Below are positions 36,807-39,605 of a stretch of 39,605 nucleotides of DNA, piece after piece; positions within the stretch are counted from its first letter, which is position 1; every line of letters starts with the position of its first letter. A model generated the notes under the pieces. It did no database searches, was not told the DNA's origin, and was given only the letters and a program-made list of their open reading frames with translations. Where the stretch lies: NCBI GenBank assembly GCA_002699365.1, contig PAAN01000008.1, forward strand, positions 11,247 to 50,851. Direction: 5' to 3'. The stretch comes from Coraliomargarita sp. GTDB lineage: Bacteria > Verrucomicrobiota > Verrucomicrobiia > Opitutales > Coraliomargaritaceae. Made by a program: the position numbers and the translations under genes.

Positions 36807-37046
36807 CTAGCTCTCTGAACGAAGATCGTCCAATTCTTCAGTGGTGCCGTCTTCTATATGAAGCTTCTGTATTTTCTTTTCAGCAGTCTGTATTTTAGAT
36901 TGGCACAGCTTGAGAAGATTCGAGCCTTCCTCAAATTTTGCGACTAGGTCAGCTAAAGGGGTATCTCCGTTTTCCATTGATTCAATTAAGCTTTCGAGCC
37001 GCTCTAATGCAGTTTCAAAAGTAAGATCTGTTGGCTTTTTAGGCAT
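36807..37046 (-). CDS. xseB: Exodeoxyribonuclease VII small subunit
   Basis: 79 residues, typical of XseB. FETALERLESLIESMENGD, with LADLVAKFEEGSNLLKLC and a charged tail, is diagnostic. It forms the multi-subunit collar on XseA, which digests single-stranded DNA. xseA is not in the window. It is probably co-transcribed with dxs. Confidence 0.95.
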   Translation of the reverse strand: MPKKPTDLTFETALERLESLIESMENGDTPLADLVAKFEEGSNLLKLCQSKIQTAEKKIQKLHIEDGTTEELDDLRSES

Positions 37047-37108
37047 AATTTAATATAAAAACCAAAATGTATAGTTTTTCAAGTGTGCGGGTCGAGTCAT
37101 AAGAGTAT

Positions 37109-37153
37109 GTACAGTCTGATTATTTGAGAATTGTATCTCTCAATATGTTGTAC
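37109..37153. repeat. Nested inverted repeats upstream of the prepilin remnant
   Basis: TTGAGA (37124-37129) and TCTCAA (37138-37143) form an inner stem. GTACA (37109-37113) and TGTAC (37149-37153) form an outer one. The 37047-37166 stretch otherwise has no gene; the repeats could form a cruciform or RNA hairpin, or be chance. Confidence 0.35.
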
Positions 37154-37187
37154 GCTTTGATAGGAATTGTTGACAGTAGTTAGATCG

Positions 37188-37385
37188 ATGCAGAATCTCA
37201 CTATATTATATTTCATGACGTCTACTTCTATGTCTCCACTATTTACGCATCGAAAATACTCATTTTTAAACAGAAATTCTGGTTTTACACTAGTTGAGTT
37301 ATTAGTGGTTATATCGATAGTGCTCAATTCACGAGGACTTGATCGTGAATGCGCTCCAGTCGCAGCAGTTGGTATCGTGACGTAG
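37188..37385 (+). pseudogene. Truncated prepilin-like fragment
   Basis: From ATG 37188 (frame open from TTG 37167) a 65-residue product has a leader and GFTLVELLVVISIV, the prepilin peptidase site and start of the helix. It then changes to LNSRGLDRECAPVAAVGIVT and stops. The hydrophobic helix is broken and there is no pilin body. A hairpin (37327-37350) lies exactly at the break. It is probably the 5' remnant of a pseudopilin gene, damaged by deletion or insertion, though a tiny functional prepilin-like protein cannot be excluded. The next intact pseudopilin starts at 37443. Confidence 0.5.
37327..37350. repeat. 8-bp perfect hairpin at the prepilin break point
   Basis: ATTCACGA (37327-37334) and TCGTGAAT (37343-37350) form a perfect stem with an 8-nt loop, located where the prepilin-like sequence loses its hydrophobic helix. 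Confidence 0.5.
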
Positions 37386-37442
37386 TTCTTGCCCACGAAC
37401 AGTCCTAATAATAACAATATCTACTCAGGAATTTAAAAATTT

Positions 37443-38015
37443 ATGCAAACCGACCGTAAACACGCCTTCACTCTTATCGAACTCTTGATGGTGATCGCCA
37501 TTATTGGTATCCTCGCAGGAATCTTGATACCAACCGTAAGCGCCGTCAAAAGACAGGCAAACGTGGCTGCTTCGAAGAGTCAACTTTCACAATACGTGAA
37601 TGCTATACAGCTCTTTAAGGGAGAATATGGATACTACCCATTCGCAGATGCACATGTGGATTCTGGTAAAAATATTAATTCTTTGTCAGACGATTTTATT
37701 GAAACATTATCGGGTCGTGGAGCTACCGATGGAGTTTCAACGAGTGTTGGCGGAAATCGCAGAGAGATTACATTTCATAGTTTTTCTGAAGCTGAGTTTT
37801 ATTTGCAATCCAATGGCACGGTTGATCCTACTAAAATTGCAGATCGCTTGAATAATATGAAGATTTTTATTGTAATAGATGGAGACGGAGATGGCAAAGT
37901 AACTGTCCCAAGTGCTTCTGGTGGACAAGGAACACAAGAACTGCGTACTTCAGTGACCGCTTATGTTGAGGCGGACAGTGAGTACGGTTATCCTGATTAT
38001 TATTTATATGATTAA
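37443..38015 (+). CDS. Type II secretion/type IV pilin-like pseudopilin (GspG-like)
   Basis: 190 residues. A short 8-residue leader MQTDRKHA is followed by FTLIELLMVIAIIGILAGIL, with prepilin peptidase cleavage before Phe9. The N-terminal helix and QYVNAIQLFKGEYGYYPF resemble GspG. The body has DGDGDGKV, a calcium-site-like loop, near residue 145. The leader residue before Phe is Ala rather than Gly, which some prepilin peptidases accept. It is the first intact gene of a four-gene pseudopilin series; the next gene overlaps its stop by 8 bp. Confidence 0.9.
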   Translation: MQTDRKHAFTLIELLMVIAIIGILAGILIPTVSAVKRQANVAASKSQLSQYVNAIQLFKGEYGYYPFADAHVDSGKNINSLSDDFIETLSGRGATDGVSTSVGGNRREITFHSFSEAEFYLQSNGTVDPTKIADRLNNMKIFIVIDGDGDGKVTVPSASGGQGTQELRTSVTAYVEADSEYGYPDYYLYD

Positions 38016-38688
38016 ATCGAGAAGGCAGCACCTAACTGGCTTCACGCTAGTGGAATTATTGGTGGTAATTGGGATTATTCTTATCGCCTCGTCAGTTGTA
38101 CTCTTAAATACGAGCGGTGGTTCTGGTTCAGCTTTGAGCGCATCGCAGCGAATTGTCTCGGGGATTGCACAGGGCGCTCGCGGACAAGCGATCTTAAAAG
38201 GAGCAACAACACGCCTTATTATTTACTCAGATAATAATATCGATGATGACAAGAAACTTCGCTTCTTTGGTATAATCTATGAGGATGAAAATACTCAAAA
38301 TAATTGGTATGCAGCAACTCAAGGTACCTATTTGCCTGATGGAATCTTTTTTGATCCAGATGCGAGCCAGAGAAATGGTAGCAGTTTATGGTCCAAAAGT
38401 ACCATGAACATTGAATATCCGCGCCTAACACCTCAACCTTTAGGAGGTGATGAATATTATTATTACGAATTTGAAAGTAACGGCACGACTGCGACAGGCT
38501 TTCAAAATGCATGGCTCGTTTTACGCGCTGGAGCACTCAAGCCATCATCTAGTGGAGCAGATAATTTAGAAGTTAATTTTGAAGATGAACAATTAAAGGG
38601 TCTTAAAAGCGCTCTCATACTTCGCCGCTCTGGAACTACCACAAAAGTAAATGACCCAGAGTTAATAACAGTAAAAGACGAGGAATAA
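38008..38688 (+). CDS. Pseudopilin, resembles Verru_Chthon cassette protein D
   Basis: 226 residues from ATG 38008, chosen over the frame opening at 37963 because it gives a 12-residue leader before GFTLVELLVVIGIILIASSV. The mature body has few known features; RIVSGIAQGARGQAILKGATT at about 40-60 is GspH-like. Resemblance to the cassette of four adjacent prepilin-like genes described for Verrucomicrobia is by order and motif, recalled rather than searched. It overlaps the upstream stop by 8 bp. Confidence 0.8.
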   Translation: MIKSRRQHLTGFTLVELLVVIGIILIASSVVLLNTSGGSGSALSASQRIVSGIAQGARGQAILKGATTRLIIYSDNNIDDDKKLRFFGIIYEDENTQNNWYAATQGTYLPDGIFFDPDASQRNGSSLWSKSTMNIEYPRLTPQPLGGDEYYYYEFESNGTTATGFQNAWLVLRAGALKPSSSGADNLEVNFEDEQLKGLKSALILRRSGTTTKVNDPELITVKDEE

Positions 38689-38700
38689 TTACTGATCAAT

Positions 38701-39357
38701 ATGAATACTCATCATTTTAAGAATCAATTAAGCGCTCGAGCTTTCAGCTTGATTGAGGTCGTTTTAGCGATTGGTATTTTTTTAGTCACTGTTCTTGCAT
38801 TAGTTGGACTTCTAGGTCCCACGCTAAAGTCCGTCGATGATGTGGAGCAGATCGATGCTGTATCATCCGTGGTAAATACCCTCAACACATTTTTACAGAA
38901 GTCTCCTAGTATTGCCCCAAGCGGAAGCAAATTTGATGTGATTTATGGTGCAGTTGCTAGCGGTAACTATGCCACAGTTTTTGTGTTCAATGCATATATG
39001 GATGCTACCTCTCCAGATACTGAGTTGAAAGTTGGATTTTATGATGAGTCAGTTGGAGTAGATGCGCTTGTAGAGAATGCAGATTTTTCCGATGCTGCTG
39101 GGACGATTTATCGTGCAGTTTTATCGCCGTCCTCGGTATTACCAGCTAATGAGCGAAGCCCAAATCGTAATGGTGACGGTATTTATACTCTAATAAATCC
39201 TTTAGCTTCTTATCCGGAAGGATATTTTGCCATGGAAGTGCGGATTTTTGCGGAAGATCCACCAGGTCCGAGTGCAAGTTTTCAGGCTAGCACAAATTTA
39301 TCAGCCCTTTCCAATGTCGAACCAATATTTACTTACAACACAGCTGTGGTACGCTAA
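38701..39357 (+). CDS. Pseudopilin, resembles Verru_Chthon cassette protein B
   Basis: 218 residues. The leader ends SARAFSLIEVVLAIGIFLVT, a GspI/PilV-type prepilin N-terminus with the conserved Glu at position 5 after cleavage. The body contains DGIYTLINPLASYPEGYFAMEVRIF near residues 160-184. GAGGAA upstream (38682-38687) is a distant candidate ribosome-binding site. It lies 12 bp after the previous pseudopilin. Confidence 0.8.
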   Translation: MNTHHFKNQLSARAFSLIEVVLAIGIFLVTVLALVGLLGPTLKSVDDVEQIDAVSSVVNTLNTFLQKSPSIAPSGSKFDVIYGAVASGNYATVFVFNAYMDATSPDTELKVGFYDESVGVDALVENADFSDAAGTIYRAVLSPSSVLPANERSPNRNGDGIYTLINPLASYPEGYFAMEVRIFAEDPPGPSASFQASTNLSALSNVEPIFTYNTAVVR

Positions 39358-39375
39358 AAATGAGTACATAATAAT

Positions 39376-39605
39376 ATGAAGCTCAAAAGATATAATCAGC
39401 AAGCACGTAGCGCTTTTACGCTTATCGAAATTATGGTGGCCACAGTTGTCATGCTTATTTTGGTTGGTTTAGTTGTCCAGATTACTTCCAGCGTGCTGAA
39501 TGCCTGGAACCGCGCTTCTGGGAAATTAGCAGCGAACGCAGAAGCTCGCATAGCAATGGATTTGCTGACGCAAGATCTACAGACCGCGGTCTTTAGAAAT
39601 AATGG
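39376..39605 (+). CDS. Pseudopilin, cut by window end, resembles Verru_Chthon cassette protein C
   Basis: 76 complete codons are visible, open at the right edge. Leader MKLKRYNQQARSA, then FTLIEIMVATVVMLILVGLV, a GspJ/PilW-type prepilin N-terminus, and a helix continuing through ITSSVLNAWNRASGKLAANA and AMDLLTQDLQTAVF. It is the fourth member of the series, 18 bp after the previous gene. Confidence 0.85.
   Translation, partial: MKLKRYNQQARSAFTLIEIMVATVVMLILVGLVVQITSSVLNAWNRASGKLAANAEARIAMDLLTQDLQTAVFRNN

Noticed and set aside
37097..37417. 106-residue minus-strand frame opposite the prepilin remnant
   Set aside because: No signal peptide, domain or ribosome-binding site; the prepilin motif on the plus strand explains the open frame.

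Overview
This window looks like a chromosome segment from an AT-rich, marine-type Verrucomicrobiota bacterium, most likely class Opitutia (Puniceicoccales/Coraliomargarita-like). The lineage call is inference. It rests on PEP-CTERM sorted proteins, a DUF1800/DUF1501 pair, a secreted sulfatase, a four-gene pseudopilin cassette of the Verru_Chthon type, and sparse Shine-Dalgarno sites.

Positions 1-21778 form a starch/malto-oligosaccharide utilisation locus. It contains a secreted GH13 amylase cut by the left edge, a divergent LacI-type regulator, two PEP-CTERM proteins flanking a pseudopilin, and a TonB-like membrane-anchored protein with a PA14-like domain. Next comes a long colinear cluster: a 1582-residue secreted protein with two GH13 catalytic domains, two exported TPR proteins, ExbB, two ExbD proteins, an exported protein of unknown function, MalQ and a sugar/cation-symporter-like MFS permease. 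The inferred flow is extracellular starch cleavage, energised passage across the outer membrane, MFS uptake of maltose/maltodextrin and cytoplasmic disproportionation by MalQ. No SusC/SusD pair or TonB-dependent receptor is visible. Four promoter regions of this locus share a 13-bp palindrome, consensus TTCAACWGTTGAA, the best candidate for a regulon operator.

Positions 21841-28795 hold tRNA-Ser(GGA), a large secreted calcium-binding-repeat protein, a sulfatase, a variant initiator tRNA-fMet with an intrinsic terminator, and the DUF1800/DUF1501 pair. Positions 28857-37046 are housekeeping: a LolCDE-type permease and ATPase, L27 and L21, a Fur-family regulator with altered metal ligands, a small TPR protein, PriA, DXS and XseB. 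Positions 37047-39605 hold a truncated prepilin remnant among hairpins, then four pseudopilin genes, the last cut by the right edge.

The most interesting points are the shared palindrome, the pairing of a bicatalytic amylase with an ExbBD/TPR module, a domain shared by a PEP-CTERM protein and a protein encoded in the ExbBD operon, and the unusual initiator tRNA.
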